Source of the DNA: Paracoccus sanguinis | GTDB lineage: Bacteria; Pseudomonadota; Alphaproteobacteria; Rhodobacterales; Rhodobacteraceae | Reading direction: 5' to 3' | Length of the DNA: 64,000 nucleotides | NCBI RefSeq assembly: GCF_900106665.1 | Contig: NZ_FNNA01000004.1 | Location: forward strand, 62,001 to 126,000 | Shown here: positions 36,299 to 45,647 of the stretch, piece by piece | Numbering within the stretch: the stretch's first letter is position 1 | Layout: every line of letters begins with the position of its first letter | Notes under the pieces: model-generated | Seen by the model: only the letters and a program-made list of their open reading frames with translations | Databases searched by the model: none | Told to the model about the DNA's origin: nothing | Program-made: the position numbers and the translations under genes

Positions 36299-37188
36299 TC
36301 GGAATAGCCCAGCCGCATCGAGATCTCGATCATCGGCAGGTCGGTGCGCACCAAGAGCGCGTGGCCCACGTTGCGGCGGCAGGATTCGGTCAGCTCGTGA
36401 AACGAGGTGTCCTCGGCGTCGAGCTGCCGGCGCAGGGTCCGGCGCGAGACGCCGAGTGCGCGCGCGATGGCGTCCTGATCGATGTCATCGCGCCCGATCC
36501 GCTCTATCATCGCGTGCCAGACGCGGTGGCTGACCGGCTGGCGCAGCCACATCGCCCGCAGATGCGTCTCGAGCGCGACCATCGCCTCGCGGAAGGCGCG
36601 GGCGGTGTCCGGGCCCTCGCCCTCGGCGCGGCGGCGGTCGAGCAGCCGGGCGGGGAAGACGATGGCGTTCGTCTCGCCCTGCCGGGGCACCGAGCCCACG
36701 GTGGCGGCGAAGGCCGCGCCCTGCGCGCGGGGGTCGTGCTCGAAGTTCAGCGCGCAGGCGGTCGTCGCGTCGGGGGCGAAGCGCCGGGCGATCCCGCTCA
36801 GCACCGCGAGCGTCAGTTCGGAATCGGCGCGACGGGGCCAGACCTCGTTGTCGAGGATGCGGTAGCTGAAGCTCGCGCGGTCATCCTCGACCTGGAAATC
36901 CACGCTCGAGGCCGACTGAAGCGCGCCGAACCCCTTGTGAAACGCGCGCAGCGCCGCCCCCAGCGTGGGGGCCAGCGCCACCGTGCAGCCCAGCACGCCC
37001 AGATCGGCGAGGTCCATCGCCTGTCCCGCGCGCCAGATCGCCAGCGGATCGAGCGAGCTCGCGGCAATCGCCTCGAGGCTCGCCACGAAATCCGCGAGCC
37101 GCATCGTCGGCGCCGCCTCGGCGCCGCCCTCGGCTGCGCCGCCCCCGACCACCGACAGCGGCCGCGAGATGATCCACGATCCCTCCAC
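36205..37188 (-). CDS. qhpR: AraC family transcriptional regulator (QhpR-like)
   Basis: An AraC-type regulator of about 327 residues. The N-terminal arabinose-binding-like region is followed by the DNA-binding domain with two helix-turn-helices (LGVSRRTLRRQLDAE and LGYSDHTAFSRAFSRWFG). GTG 37188 was chosen because GGAGG lies 8 bases upstream; the frame extends to a TTG at 37248, and an ATG at 37104 is also possible. In Paracoccus QhpR activates qhp genes in response to primary amines. Its end overlaps qhpF by 94 bases in the opposite direction. The inverted operator pair upstream of qhpA is its likely target. Confidence 0.9.
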   Translation of the reverse strand: MEGSWIISRPLSVVGGGAAEGGAEAAPTMRLADFVASLEAIAASSLDPLAIWRAGQAMDLADLGVLGCTVALAPTLGAALRAFHKGFGALQSASSVDFQVEDDRASFSYRILDNEVWPRRADSELTLAVLSGIARRFAPDATTACALNFEHDPRAQGAAFAATVGSVPRQGETNAIVFPARLLDRRRAEGEGPDTARAFREAMVALETHLRAMWLRQPVSHRVWHAMIERIGRDDIDQDAIARALGVSRRTLRRQLDAEDTSFHELTESCRRNVGHALLVRTDLPMIEISMRLGYSDHTAFSRAFSRWFGASPRELRKAGSGASATT

Positions 37189-37298
37189 CCGAGTCGCCTC
37201 CACTCTCCCCGGGGGACGAGCATCGCGGCGATCCCCGCCGTCCGTCAACCGGCTTCGCTCAAACCGCGCGCACCCGCGCCCATCGAAAGGAAAACGAC

Positions 37299-38702
37299 AT
37301 GACTGACTATCACCTGCTGATCGACGGACAGCTCGTCGCCGGCGACCAGACCATGCCGGTCGTGAACCCCGCGACCGAGGAGGTGCTGGCCCAGTGCCCC
37401 CGCGCCTCGGAAGCCCAGCTCAACGCGGCGGTGGCGGCGGCGAAGGCCGCGTTCCCCTCCTGGTCGCGCCGTCCGATCGCAGAGCGCCGGCAGATGCTGC
37501 TTGCGTGGGCCGACGGGCTCGAGCGCGAGGCCGACAGCCTCGCCCGGCTGCTCACGCAGGAGCAGGGCAAGCCGCTGTCCGAATCCACCGCCGAGATCGC
37601 CTATACGGTCTATTTCATCCGCCATCTCGCGCCCCTCGACCTGCCGGTGAAGGTGATCGAGGACAACGACACACGGCTGGTCGAACAGTACCGCCGCCCG
37701 CTGGGGGTGGTGGGCGCGATCATCCCGTGGAACTTCCCGATCCTGCTGATGGCGTTCAAGGCGCCGCTGGCGCTGCTCGCTGGCAACACGATGGTCATCA
37801 AGCCCGCGCCGACGACCCCGCTGACCACGCTCAGGGTCGGCGAGATCATGGCGAAGGTCTTTCCGGCCGGGGTGGTCAACATCATCACCGACCAGAACGA
37901 CCTCGGGCCGCGGATGACCGCCCACCGCGACATCGCCAAGATCAGCTTCACCGGCTCGTCCGAGACGGGCAAGAAGGTCATGGCCAGCGCCGCCGAGACG
38001 ATCAAGCGGATCACGCTCGAGCTGGGCGGCAACGACGCGGCCATCGTCCTGCCGGGCGCCGACCCCGACACGGTGGCGCCGGGGATCTTCGGCTCGGCGT
38101 TCATGAACGCCGGGCAGGTGTGCCTCGCCGTCAAGCGCGTCTATGTCCACGACACGCTCTATGACGCGGTGGTCGAGCGGCTGGCGCGACTGGCCGACGA
38201 GGCGGTGGTGGACGACGGGCTCAAGCAGGGCACGACCGTCGGCCCGATCCAGAACCGCGCCCAGTTCGACAAGGTGCGCGCGATCCTCGACCAGGCGCGG
38301 CGCGACGGGCGCGTGGTGGCGGGCGGCACCGCCGAGGACCGGCCGGGCTACTTCATCCGCCCGACCATCGTGGCCGACATCGACGACGACGCCGAGCTGG
38401 TCGCGCAGGAGCAGTTCGGCCCGGTCCTGCCGGTGCTGCGCTTCTCGGACCCCGAGGATGCGCTCGCCCGCGCCAACGGCACGCCCTGGGGCCTCGGCGG
38501 ATCGGTCTGGGGCGGCGACCGCGAGCTTGCGCGCGACATCGCGCTGCGGATGGACGCGGGGCAGGTGTGGATCAACAAGCACCTCGACTTCGGGCCGAAC
38601 ATTCCCTTCGGTGGGTCGAAGCAATCCGGCATCGGGGTCGAGTTCGCCGAGGAGGGGCTGGCCGAGTTCACCCAGCTGCATGTGGTCAACGAAGCCCGCT
38701 GA
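37299..38702 (+). CDS. aldehyde dehydrogenase (NAD-dependent)
   Basis: A 467-residue ALDH. Catalytic residues are visible as N145 (PWNFP), E241 (LELGGND) and C275 (GQVCLA). The enzyme would oxidise the aldehyde made by quinohemoprotein amine dehydrogenase to the carboxylic acid in the cytoplasm. It is divergent from qhpR with a 110-bp gap and precedes the acyl-CoA synthetase on the same strand. The chain length is inferred to match amines such as butylamine or benzylamine, not seen directly. Confidence 0.93.
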   Translation: MTDYHLLIDGQLVAGDQTMPVVNPATEEVLAQCPRASEAQLNAAVAAAKAAFPSWSRRPIAERRQMLLAWADGLEREADSLARLLTQEQGKPLSESTAEIAYTVYFIRHLAPLDLPVKVIEDNDTRLVEQYRRPLGVVGAIIPWNFPILLMAFKAPLALLAGNTMVIKPAPTTPLTTLRVGEIMAKVFPAGVVNIITDQNDLGPRMTAHRDIAKISFTGSSETGKKVMASAAETIKRITLELGGNDAAIVLPGADPDTVAPGIFGSAFMNAGQVCLAVKRVYVHDTLYDAVVERLARLADEAVVDDGLKQGTTVGPIQNRAQFDKVRAILDQARRDGRVVAGGTAEDRPGYFIRPTIVADIDDDAELVAQEQFGPVLPVLRFSDPEDALARANGTPWGLGGSVWGGDRELARDIALRMDAGQVWINKHLDFGPNIPFGGSKQSGIGVEFAEEGLAEFTQLHVVNEAR

Positions 38703-38776
38703 GCGGCAATCAACGGCAGGGCCGCGCGATCCTTCGGTCGCGCGGCCCGCCCCAAGGACAGAGGAGAGGAGAACCG

Positions 38777-40477
38777 GTGTCGATCTATCGCGAGACGCCC
38801 CGCAACGGCGAAAGCCGCGTCAAGGGCCCCACCGACGTGGACCTGCTGGAGGAGACGATCCCCGAGCTGCTGGCCCGGGCCGCGGCCCGGCATGGCCAGC
38901 GCGAGGCGCTGGTCTTCCCCGAGCACGAGGTCCGGCTGACCTATGCCGAGTTCGCCGCCGCCGTGGACCGGCTGGCGACCGGGCTTCTGGATCTCGGCAT
39001 CGCGCGCGGCGACCGGGTGGGGATCTGGGCCCCGAACCGGCCCGAATGGGTGCTGACCCAGTTCGCCACCGCCCGGATCGGCGCGATCCTCGTCAACGTG
39101 AACCCCGCCTATCGCGCGGGTGAGCTGGAATACGCGCTGCGGCGCGTGGGCATCCGCTGCCTGATCCTCGCCGACCGGTTCAAGTCCTCGAACTACGTCA
39201 ACATGATCCAGCACGTCGCGCCCGAGCTGATGTTCTGCGCCCCCGGCGCGCTGATGACGCCGAACCTGCCCGACCTGCGGATCGTGGTGCGGATGGGGGA
39301 CAGCCGCTCGACGGCGGGGATGCTGAACTTCGCCGCGCTGGCCGCGACGCCGGCCGACCCGGACCGGCTGGACGCGGTGACGCGGACGCTGCGGGCGGAC
39401 GACCCGATCAACATCCAGTTCACCTCGGGGACCACCGGCCTGCCCAAGGGGGCGACGCTCAGCCACCGCAACATCGTGAACAACGGCCACCTCGTGACCG
39501 CCGCCATCCGCCTGACGGCCGAGGACCGGCTGTGCATCCCCGTGCCGCTCTATCACTGCTTCGGCATGGTGATGGGGGTGCTGGGCTGCGTCAGCAAGGG
39601 CGCGGCGATGGTGTTCCCGGGCGAGGCGTTCGACCCCGACCTCGTGCTCAACGTCGTGGCCGACGAGCGCTGCACCGGGCTTTACGGGGTGCCGACGATG
39701 TTCTCGGCGATGCTCGATTCGCAGAACTTCCTGGCCCATGACCTGTCGAGCCTGCGCACCGGGATCATGGCGGGCGCCCCCTGTCCCATCGAGGTGATGA
39801 AGCGCGTCGTCGACCAGATGCACATGCGCGAGGTGACCATCGCCTACGGCATGACCGAGACGAGCCCGGTGTCGTTCCAGTCCCACACCGACGACCCGCT
39901 GGAAAAGCGCGTCTCGACCGTCGGCCGCATCCACCCGCATCTCGAGGTCAAGCTGGTGGACGAGGCCGGCCACACCGTCGCGGTGGGCGAGAAGGGCGAG
40001 CTCTGCACCCGCGGCTATTCGGTGATGAAGGGCTACTGGGGCGAGCCGGACAAGACCGCCGATGCCGTCGATGCCGACGGCTGGATGCACACCGGCGACC
40101 TCGCCACACTGGACGACGAGGGCTATTGCAACATCGTCGGACGGGTCAAGGACATGCTGATCCGCGGCGGCGAGAACATCTATCCGCGCGAGGTCGAGGA
40201 GTATCTCTTCCAGCATCCGGCCGTGCTGCTCGTGCAGGTGTTCGGCGTGCCCGACCCGAAATACGGCGAGGAGGTGTGCGCCTGGATCGTCCCCAAGCCC
40301 GGCGCCCAGACGTCCGAGGACGAGATCCGCTGCTTCGCGCGCGAGCGGATGGCGCACTACAAGGTGCCGCGCCACATCCGCTTCAAGGGCGAGCTGCCGA
40401 TGACGGTGACCGGCAAGGCGCAGAAGTTCGTGATGCGGCAGGCGATGATCGACGAGCTGGGACTGGCCGCGGGGTAG
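38777..40477 (+). CDS. AMP-dependent acyl-CoA synthetase
   Basis: A 566-residue acyl-adenylate-forming enzyme. The AMP-binding signature [18 protein letters not shown] and the hinge/C-terminal [18 protein letters not shown] and final GKAQKF (catalytic Lys) are all intact. The start is GTG preceded by AGGAGAGGAG. It resembles medium-chain fatty-acid CoA ligases. Placed after amine dehydrogenase and ALDH genes, it would activate the resulting acid for beta-oxidation. Confidence 0.93.
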   Translation: MSIYRETPRNGESRVKGPTDVDLLEETIPELLARAAARHGQREALVFPEHEVRLTYAEFAAAVDRLATGLLDLGIARGDRVGIWAPNRPEWVLTQFATARIGAILVNVNPAYRAGELEYALRRVGIRCLILADRFKSSNYVNMIQHVAPELMFCAPGALMTPNLPDLRIVVRMGDSRSTAGMLNFAALAATPADPDRLDAVTRTLRADDPINIQFTSGTTGLPKGATLSHRNIVNNGHLVTAAIRLTAEDRLCIPVPLYHCFGMVMGVLGCVSKGAAMVFPGEAFDPDLVLNVVADERCTGLYGVPTMFSAMLDSQNFLAHDLSSLRTGIMAGAPCPIEVMKRVVDQMHMREVTIAYGMTETSPVSFQSHTDDPLEKRVSTVGRIHPHLEVKLVDEAGHTVAVGEKGELCTRGYSVMKGYWGEPDKTADAVDADGWMHTGDLATLDDEGYCNIVGRVKDMLIRGGENIYPREVEEYLFQHPAVLLVQVFGVPDPKYGEEVCAWIVPKPGAQTSEDEIRCFARERMAHYKVPRHIRFKGELPMTVTGKAQKFVMRQAMIDELGLAAG

Positions 40478-40498
40478 GGGGCGGCGCCGCGGCCGGGG

Positions 40499-41587
40499 TC
40501 AGGCCCGGTCCGCGGTGGGCGTGCCCACGTCGTCGGGGCCGTGCGACAGCGACTTGACGATCGCCGTCAGCGCCGCGCCGGGCGCCACGCCCAGCTGCGC
40601 GGCCGAGCGGCGGGTGATGCGCGACAGGATCGGGCCGGCGGCGGTGTCCAGCCGCACCAGCACCGCCGGGCCGTCCGCGCGCAGGCTCTCGACCGTGCCG
40701 GGCAGGATGTTGAGGGCCGAGAGCCCCTCGGGCCGGCCGCGGGCCAGCATCACGTCGGCCGCGGCGATCCTGAGCCGCAGCCGGGCGCCCGGCGCGGCGG
40801 CGAGCGTCGGCAGGAACAGGGGCAGCCCGCCCGCGTCCAGCTCGGTGATCCCGTCGTCGTGCTGGGCCACGACCCGCGCCGCGATCAGCGCCCCCGCCCC
40901 GCGCCCCGGCCCGGCCACGGCGGGGTCCGACAGCACCTCGGCCGCCGGCCCCACGGCGGTCACCCGGCCCGCGTCGAGCCGCACCACGGTGGTGGCGATC
41001 CGCGCCACCTCGGCGGGGGCGTGGCTCACGTAGAGCATCGGCACCGCCAGCTCGTCGCGCAGCCGCTCGAGATAGGGCAGGATTTCGGCCTTGCGGTCCT
41101 CGTCCAGCGCCGACAGCGGCTCGTCGGCGAGGATCAGCCGCGGCTCGGACATCAGCGCCCGGCCGATGGCCACCCGCTGCCGCTCACCCCCCGAGAGCGT
41201 CGCGGGCGCGCGGTCGAGCAGCGGGCCGATCCCCAGCATCCCGACGATGGCGCCCTCGTCGGCGCGCGGGCCTTTGGGCGCGAACCAGCGGCCATAGCGC
41301 AGGTTCTGGCGCACGGTCAGGTGCGGAAACAGCCGCCCGTCCTGAAAGACGATCCCCAGCCGGCGGCGATGCGGGGGCACGAACACCCCGTGCGCGGTGT
41401 CGGTCAGCGCCGCGCCGTCCACCACAATGCGCCCCGCCTGCGGGCGCAGCAGGCCGGCGACCGCGTTCAGCACCGTGGACTTGCCCGACCCCGACGGCCC
41501 GTAGAGCGCCGTCACCCCCGCCGGGGCGGTGAAGCCGAGGTCCAGCGCGAAGCCGCCGAACTCGTGGCGCAGGGCGATCTCGATCAT
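40499..41587 (-). CDS. modC: molybdate ABC transporter ATP-binding protein ModC
   Basis: A 362-residue ATPase. Walker A GPSGSGKST, Q-loop VFQDGRLFPHL, signature LSGGERQRVAIGRAL and Walker B LILADEPL are intact, and the C-terminal 80 residues form the Mop/TOBE-like oxyanion domain (NILPGTVESL). This combination is diagnostic of ModC. Its start overlaps the modB stop (ATGA). Confidence 0.96.
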   Translation of the reverse strand: MIEIALRHEFGGFALDLGFTAPAGVTALYGPSGSGKSTVLNAVAGLLRPQAGRIVVDGAALTDTAHGVFVPPHRRRLGIVFQDGRLFPHLTVRQNLRYGRWFAPKGPRADEGAIVGMLGIGPLLDRAPATLSGGERQRVAIGRALMSEPRLILADEPLSALDEDRKAEILPYLERLRDELAVPMLYVSHAPAEVARIATTVVRLDAGRVTAVGPAAEVLSDPAVAGPGRGAGALIAARVVAQHDDGITELDAGGLPLFLPTLAAAPGARLRLRIAAADVMLARGRPEGLSALNILPGTVESLRADGPAVLVRLDTAAGPILSRITRRSAAQLGVAPGAALTAIVKSLSHGPDDVGTPTADRA

Positions 41588-42294
41588 CGCCCGGCCTCAA
41601 GCCCCGTCATCCGCCGCGCGACGCGGCGCGCGAGCCACTCGCTGGCGACCAGCGCCCCCATGGCGACCGCGACCGAGACGATGACCAGCCGCGCGGCGGA
41701 CGCCTCGCCCCCCGGCACCTGCAGGAAGCTGTAGATCGCCGAGGGCAGCGTCTGGGTCTGGCCGGGGATGTTCGAGACGAAGGTGATCGTCGCCCCGAAC
41801 TCGCCCATCGCCTTGGCGAAGCCGAGGATCGCGCCCGCGATCACGCCGGGCAGGATCAGCGGCAGGGTCACCGTCAGCCACACCCACGGCCGCGCCGCCC
41901 CGAGCGAGCCCGCCGCCTGTTCCAGCCGCGGGTCCACCGCCTCGATCGACAGCCGCATGGCGCGGACCATCAGCGGAAACGCCATGATCGCCGCGGCGAG
42001 CGCCGCGCCGGTCCAGCGGAAGGCGAAGACGATCCCGAACCACTGGTCGAGGTGGCTGCCGATCCACCCCCGCCGCCCGAAGGTCAGAAGCAGCAGGTAG
42101 CCCGTCACCACCGGCGGCAGCACCAGCGGCAGGTGCACGAGGCCGTTGAGCAGCCCGTGCCCCGGAAACCGCCAGCGCGCGAGCGCGTGGGCGGCCAGCA
42201 GCGCCAGCGGCAGGCTCGTCAGCACCGCGACGACCGAGACGCGCAGCGACAGCCGCAGCGCGTCCCATTCGGCGGGGCCGAGCCAGTCCGTCAC
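41584..42294 (-). CDS. modB: molybdate ABC transporter permease ModB
   Basis: A 236-residue permease with about five membrane segments. The conserved loop EQAAGSLGAARPWVWLTVTLPLILPG and the FAKAMGEFGATITFVSNIPG segment are typical of ModB. It forms the channel for molybdate import with ModA and ModC. The gene is 11 bases after modA. Confidence 0.96.
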   Translation of the reverse strand: MTDWLGPAEWDALRLSLRVSVVAVLTSLPLALLAAHALARWRFPGHGLLNGLVHLPLVLPPVVTGYLLLLTFGRRGWIGSHLDQWFGIVFAFRWTGAALAAAIMAFPLMVRAMRLSIEAVDPRLEQAAGSLGAARPWVWLTVTLPLILPGVIAGAILGFAKAMGEFGATITFVSNIPGQTQTLPSAIYSFLQVPGGEASAARLVIVSVAVAMGALVASEWLARRVARRMTGLEAGR

Positions 42295-42305
42295 CGCGCG
42301 CCGCC

Positions 42306-43067
42306 TCAGTCCGGAAGCGTGAAGCCCTGCGCGGCGAAGACCTTGCGCGCCGCCTCGCCCGACAGCGCCTCATAGAAGGCGCGGTCGGCGGGGTCGGCGG
42401 CGGTCTTGAGCAGCGCGGCGGGGTAGGTGATGGGCGTGTGGGTCCCGGCCGGGAAGGTGCCGACGACATGGACCGCGGGATCCGCGGCGGCGTCGGTGGC
42501 GTAGACGATGCCGTAGGGCGCCTCGCCGGTCGAGACGAGCGCCAGCGCGGCGCGGACGTTGTCGGCCTGCGCGACCGAGCCCTCGACCTTGTCCCACAGC
42601 TTGAGGCTGGTCAGCGCCTCCTTGCCGTATTGCCCTGCGGGGACGGAATCGACCAGCGCCATGGCCAGCTTGCCGCCGTTGAGCAGCGCCGGCAGGTCGG
42701 TCGCGTCGCTCAGCTCGACCTTCGCCGCCGCCGGGTCATGGGCGACCAGCACCAGCGTGTTGCCCAGCAGGTCGGCGCGGGTGCCGTCCGCGACCTCGCC
42801 CGCCGTCTCGACCGCGTCCATCCACTGGGTCGAGGCCGAGATGAAGATATCCGCCGGCGCCCCCTCGATGATCTGCTTGGCGAGCGTGTTCGAGCCGGCA
42901 TAGCTGACCGTGACCGTGTTCCCCGTGGCGGCCTGGAACTCGGCCGCGATCGGGTCGAGCGCGGTCTTCATCGAGGCGGCGGCGAAGACCACGACCTCCG
43001 CGGCGGCGGCGGGCAATGCCAGCGCCACGCCGAGCGGCAGCGCGAGAAGCAGGGAGCGGCGGGTCAT
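42306..43067 (-). CDS. modA: molybdate ABC transporter substrate-binding protein ModA
   Basis: A 253-residue periplasmic binding protein. The signal peptide is about 1-22. Oxyanion-binding features include FAAASMKTALDPI and SYAGSNTLAKQI at the N-terminus. ATG 43067 was chosen because GGAGG lies 8 bases upstream; the longer frame to 43124 would swallow the operator. It is the first gene of modABC and lies 15 bp from a ModE-like box. Confidence 0.95.
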   Translation of the reverse strand: MTRRSLLLALPLGVALALPAAAAEVVVFAAASMKTALDPIAAEFQAATGNTVTVSYAGSNTLAKQIIEGAPADIFISASTQWMDAVETAGEVADGTRADLLGNTLVLVAHDPAAAKVELSDATDLPALLNGGKLAMALVDSVPAGQYGKEALTSLKLWDKVEGSVAQADNVRAALALVSTGEAPYGIVYATDAAADPAVHVVGTFPAGTHTPITYPAALLKTAADPADRAFYEALSGEAARKVFAAQGFTLPD

Positions 43068-43081
43068 CGGGAGCCTCCGGT

Positions 43082-43105
43082 GGTTATGTCTGGGAGAACA
43101 TAACC
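43082..43105 (-). promoter_or_regulatory. molybdate-responsive (ModE-type) operator upstream of modA
   Basis: Perfect half-sites GGTTATGT and ACATAACC are separated by 8 bases. The arrangement resembles Mo-boxes bound by ModE/MopAB repressors. The box ends 15 bp before the modA start, so a bound repressor would block leader transcription. No modE gene is in the window. Confidence 0.7.
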
Positions 43106-43158
43106 GACGGCGGGAACGGGGCAACCGTTATTTTCGTGGGGATATAGCGGCGCCCCCC

Positions 43159-43914
43159 TCACCGCGTGAGAACCGTCACCGCCCCCATGCCCTGCGTCCG
43201 GGCCCGGTGGCCGACCGTCAGGATGCCGCCGATCTCGGCGGGGTCGAGGCCGCGGCGCTCTCCGTCTTCGGTCGCGGCGCCGTCGTTGCCGGTGATGCCG
43301 CCGACCAGCACGAGGTTGCGGATGTGGGAATACTCCGCGTCCGGGGCAAACGCCGCCGCGCGGGCGATGGCATAGGCGGCGGGGTCGCGCTGCAGCGCCG
43401 CCACCAGCGAGATGTTCGAGCGCACGTCCAGATCGCGCGGCGCGGTGCGCTGCGCCCGCTCGAGCAGCGCCCGCGCCGGGGCGAGCTGGTTCAGCCCGGT
43501 CAGCGCCCCGGCCTTGAGCAGCATCCCCCGCACGTCCTGGTCGCCCGCCTGGTTGGCGGTCCGCAGGGCGCCCGCGAAATCCCCGACGGCGAGCTGGCCG
43601 CGCCCGTAGCCCAGCAGCAGGTTGCGGTCGCCGGGCGCGACGATGAGCGCCTCGCGATAGGCGCCCATCGACTCGGGCCACATCCCCTGGTCGGCGTAGA
43701 GATCGCCCAGCCGGGTCAGCGCGGCGGTGTCGGTGGGGTTGGTCCGCAGGGTGCCGCGCAGCTCGACCACGCGCTCGACCGCGGTGGTCTGGCGGGTCTC
43801 GGCCACGCCGAAGGCCGGGTCGGTGCAGGCGCCGGTCAGGCCGGCCAGCGCGACGACGAGCGACAGGCGCAGGGGCGAAACGGAAAGGGCAGGGCGGGAA
43901 CTCTGATGTGTCAC
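43159..43914 (-). CDS. tetratricopeptide-repeat lipoprotein
   Basis: A 251-residue lipoprotein with lipobox LTGAC (C30) and about three TPR units (for example LGDLYADQGMWPESMGAYREAL). It resembles TadD-type TPR lipoproteins, which help assemble Tad secretins. It is on the same strand as, and 87 bp downstream of, the CpaD-like lipoprotein and the Tad-type secretin gene of the type III system. It may be a pilotin or assembly factor for that secretin. Role inferred from family and position. Confidence 0.75.
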   Translation of the reverse strand: MTHQSSRPALSVSPLRLSLVVALAGLTGACTDPAFGVAETRQTTAVERVVELRGTLRTNPTDTAALTRLGDLYADQGMWPESMGAYREALIVAPGDRNLLLGYGRGQLAVGDFAGALRTANQAGDQDVRGMLLKAGALTGLNQLAPARALLERAQRTAPRDLDVRSNISLVAALQRDPAAYAIARAAAFAPDAEYSHIRNLVLVGGITGNDGAATEDGERRGLDPAEIGGILTVGHRARTQGMGAVTVLTR

Positions 43915-44001
43915 GGGCGGTCCAGGGCGGCGGGTCGGAACGATGCGGGCGTGGTCGAGGAATGGACCGGCGCGCGCCCGCGCGGCAAGCGGATCATGCG
44001 G

Positions 44002-44424
44002 CTAGCGGGAATAGGGGTCCACCGGCGGCAGCCACGCGGTGGCGGGCGAGGCTGCCGTCGCGCCGCCTCCACCCCCCGCCGCACTCGCCCAGGGGGTGCG
44101 GCCCGCGCGGTAGAGATAGGCGTCGGCGGCCGCGCCCACCGGCCCTGCCACCGGCCGCCCCGGGGTGCGGGGCTGAATCAGGTCGGCGGGGTTGGCGACC
44201 TGCCTCGCGAACACCACGTCGCGCTGGCAGGCCGAGGGGGTGCCGGAATAGCTCGACGGCCGGTCGGCGCGGCACGAGGTGGCGGCCAGCCGCCCGCCCT
44301 CGTCATAGGTATAGGCGGGCTCGGCCGCGTGGCGGATCACGTCGCTGTCGGGGATCATCGGCTCGGCACAGCCGCCCAGACAGATCAGCGCGACGGAGGC
44401 GGCAAGGGCAAGGGGACGGGTCAT
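44002..44424 (-). CDS. CpaD-like lipoprotein of the secretion system
   Basis: A 140-residue lipoprotein, lipobox LGGC (C19). The segment CQRDVVFARQVANPADLIQPR resembles the conserved C-terminal motif of CpaD, the Tad pilus lipoprotein, though the rest is short and low in complexity. Its start overlaps the secretin stop (ATGA), so the two are coupled. I infer that it helps localise or stabilise the Tad-type secretin used here by a type III system. Full CpaD proteins are longer (about 200 residues). Confidence 0.65.
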   Translation of the reverse strand: MTRPLALAASVALICLGGCAEPMIPDSDVIRHAAEPAYTYDEGGRLAATSCRADRPSSYSGTPSACQRDVVFARQVANPADLIQPRTPGRPVAGPVGAAADAYLYRAGRTPWASAAGGGGGATAASPATAWLPPVDPYSR

Positions 44425-45647
44425 CGGGTGATGAATCCTACGCTCGACTGGGGCGCGGCGCGGCGCGGGCGTTGGGCCACGGCGTCGGTCGCCTCGGCCA
44501 GATAGGGGGTGATGAAGATCATCAGCTCGCGCTCGCGCCGGGTGCGCTGGTTGCGGCCCAGCACCTGGCTGATGCCCGGCACGCCGGCGCCGGACTGGGC
44601 GGAGTACTGCTCGTAGAGGCCGGCGATGGCGAAGGTCTGGCCGCTGGCGACCTCGACCGTGGTGTCGGCGCGGCGGACCGAGACGCCGGGCACGCGGAAG
44701 CCCGCAACCGCCGAGGTGTTCGATTCGTCCACGAAGCTGACCTCGGGCGCGACATGGATGGCGATGCGGTTGCCGGGCAGGATCGTCGGGGTGAAGTCGA
44801 TCGCCACGCCGTATTCCTTGAACTCGGCCGCGATCACCCCGTCGCCCTGGTTGACCGGATAGGCGAACTCGCCCCCGGCGCGGAAGCTCGCGGTCTGGCC
44901 GGTGACGGTGGTCAGCGTCGGCTCGGACAGGATCTGGACCACGCCGCGCTGTTCCAGCGCCTCGAGGAGCGTGTCGAAGGTCAGCCCCCCGGCCCGCATC
45001 CGCGCGCCCACCGCGGGGGTGTTGTAGTCGGCCCCGCCGAGAAACCCGGTCGGATCGGCCAGCCCGCTGATCCGCAGCGGCCCGGCGCCGGTGCTGTCGA
45101 GCGCCGAGAGGTCGAGCCCGACCCGGCGCAGGTCGTTGCGCGACGCCTCGACGAAGCGCACCCTGAGCGAGACCTGGTTCGGCCCGGCATAGGTGGTGCG
45201 GTCCTGGACCAGCAGCCCCTGGTCGTCCAGCACCCGCTGGGCGCCGCTGACCGACTGGGCGTCGGTGATGTCCATCGCCGTCCCCGACAGGATCGCGCCG
45301 TCGTCCGTCTCGGTCAGGCTGATGCTCCGGCCGAGCGCGCGGCCCGCGCCCCCCGTGCCGCGGCGGACCTTGATGGCGAACTGGCGGATCGTCCGGGCAT
45401 CCGCGTCGCGGACGATGATCGTCGTGCTGCCGGGCGAGACGGCGGTGACGAAGATCGACCGGGGCGAGGTCGCCTGCGCGTCCGCGATCCCCGGATCGGC
45501 CACGAGCACGCTCGAGGCGCCGTCGGGCATGGTCAGGTCGCGCCCCTCGCCCACGGACATGGTCAGCGCGGCCTGGGCCAGCGCGGCGGGGGCGGCGGCG
45601 GCCGACAGCCACAGCGCGGTCAGCAGGAAGGTCAGCAGGCGGGTCAT
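44421..45647 (-). CDS. sctC2: Tad/CpaC-type secretin serving the type III secretion system (RhcC2-like)
   Basis: A 408-residue outer-membrane secretin. A signal peptide (about 1-25) is followed by a CpaC-type N-terminal domain (28-95), a BON-like segment (105-155) and the secretin pore domain (about 225-390: VVQILSEPTLTTVTGQ and GVPGISQVLGRN). It lacks the N0/N1 modules of SctC, which are encoded separately at 61668-62525. Splitting of the secretin into RhcC1 and RhcC2 is known for rhizobial systems. Its start overlaps the sctV stop (ATGA). Confidence 0.85.
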   Translation of the reverse strand: MTRLLTFLLTALWLSAAAAPAALAQAALTMSVGEGRDLTMPDGASSVLVADPGIADAQATSPRSIFVTAVSPGSTTIIVRDADARTIRQFAIKVRRGTGGAGRALGRSISLTETDDGAILSGTAMDITDAQSVSGAQRVLDDQGLLVQDRTTYAGPNQVSLRVRFVEASRNDLRRVGLDLSALDSTGAGPLRISGLADPTGFLGGADYNTPAVGARMRAGGLTFDTLLEALEQRGVVQILSEPTLTTVTGQTASFRAGGEFAYPVNQGDGVIAAEFKEYGVAIDFTPTILPGNRIAIHVAPEVSFVDESNTSAVAGFRVPGVSVRRADTTVEVASGQTFAIAGLYEQYSAQSGAGVPGISQVLGRNQRTRRERELMIFITPYLAEATDAVAQRPRRAAPQSSVGFITR

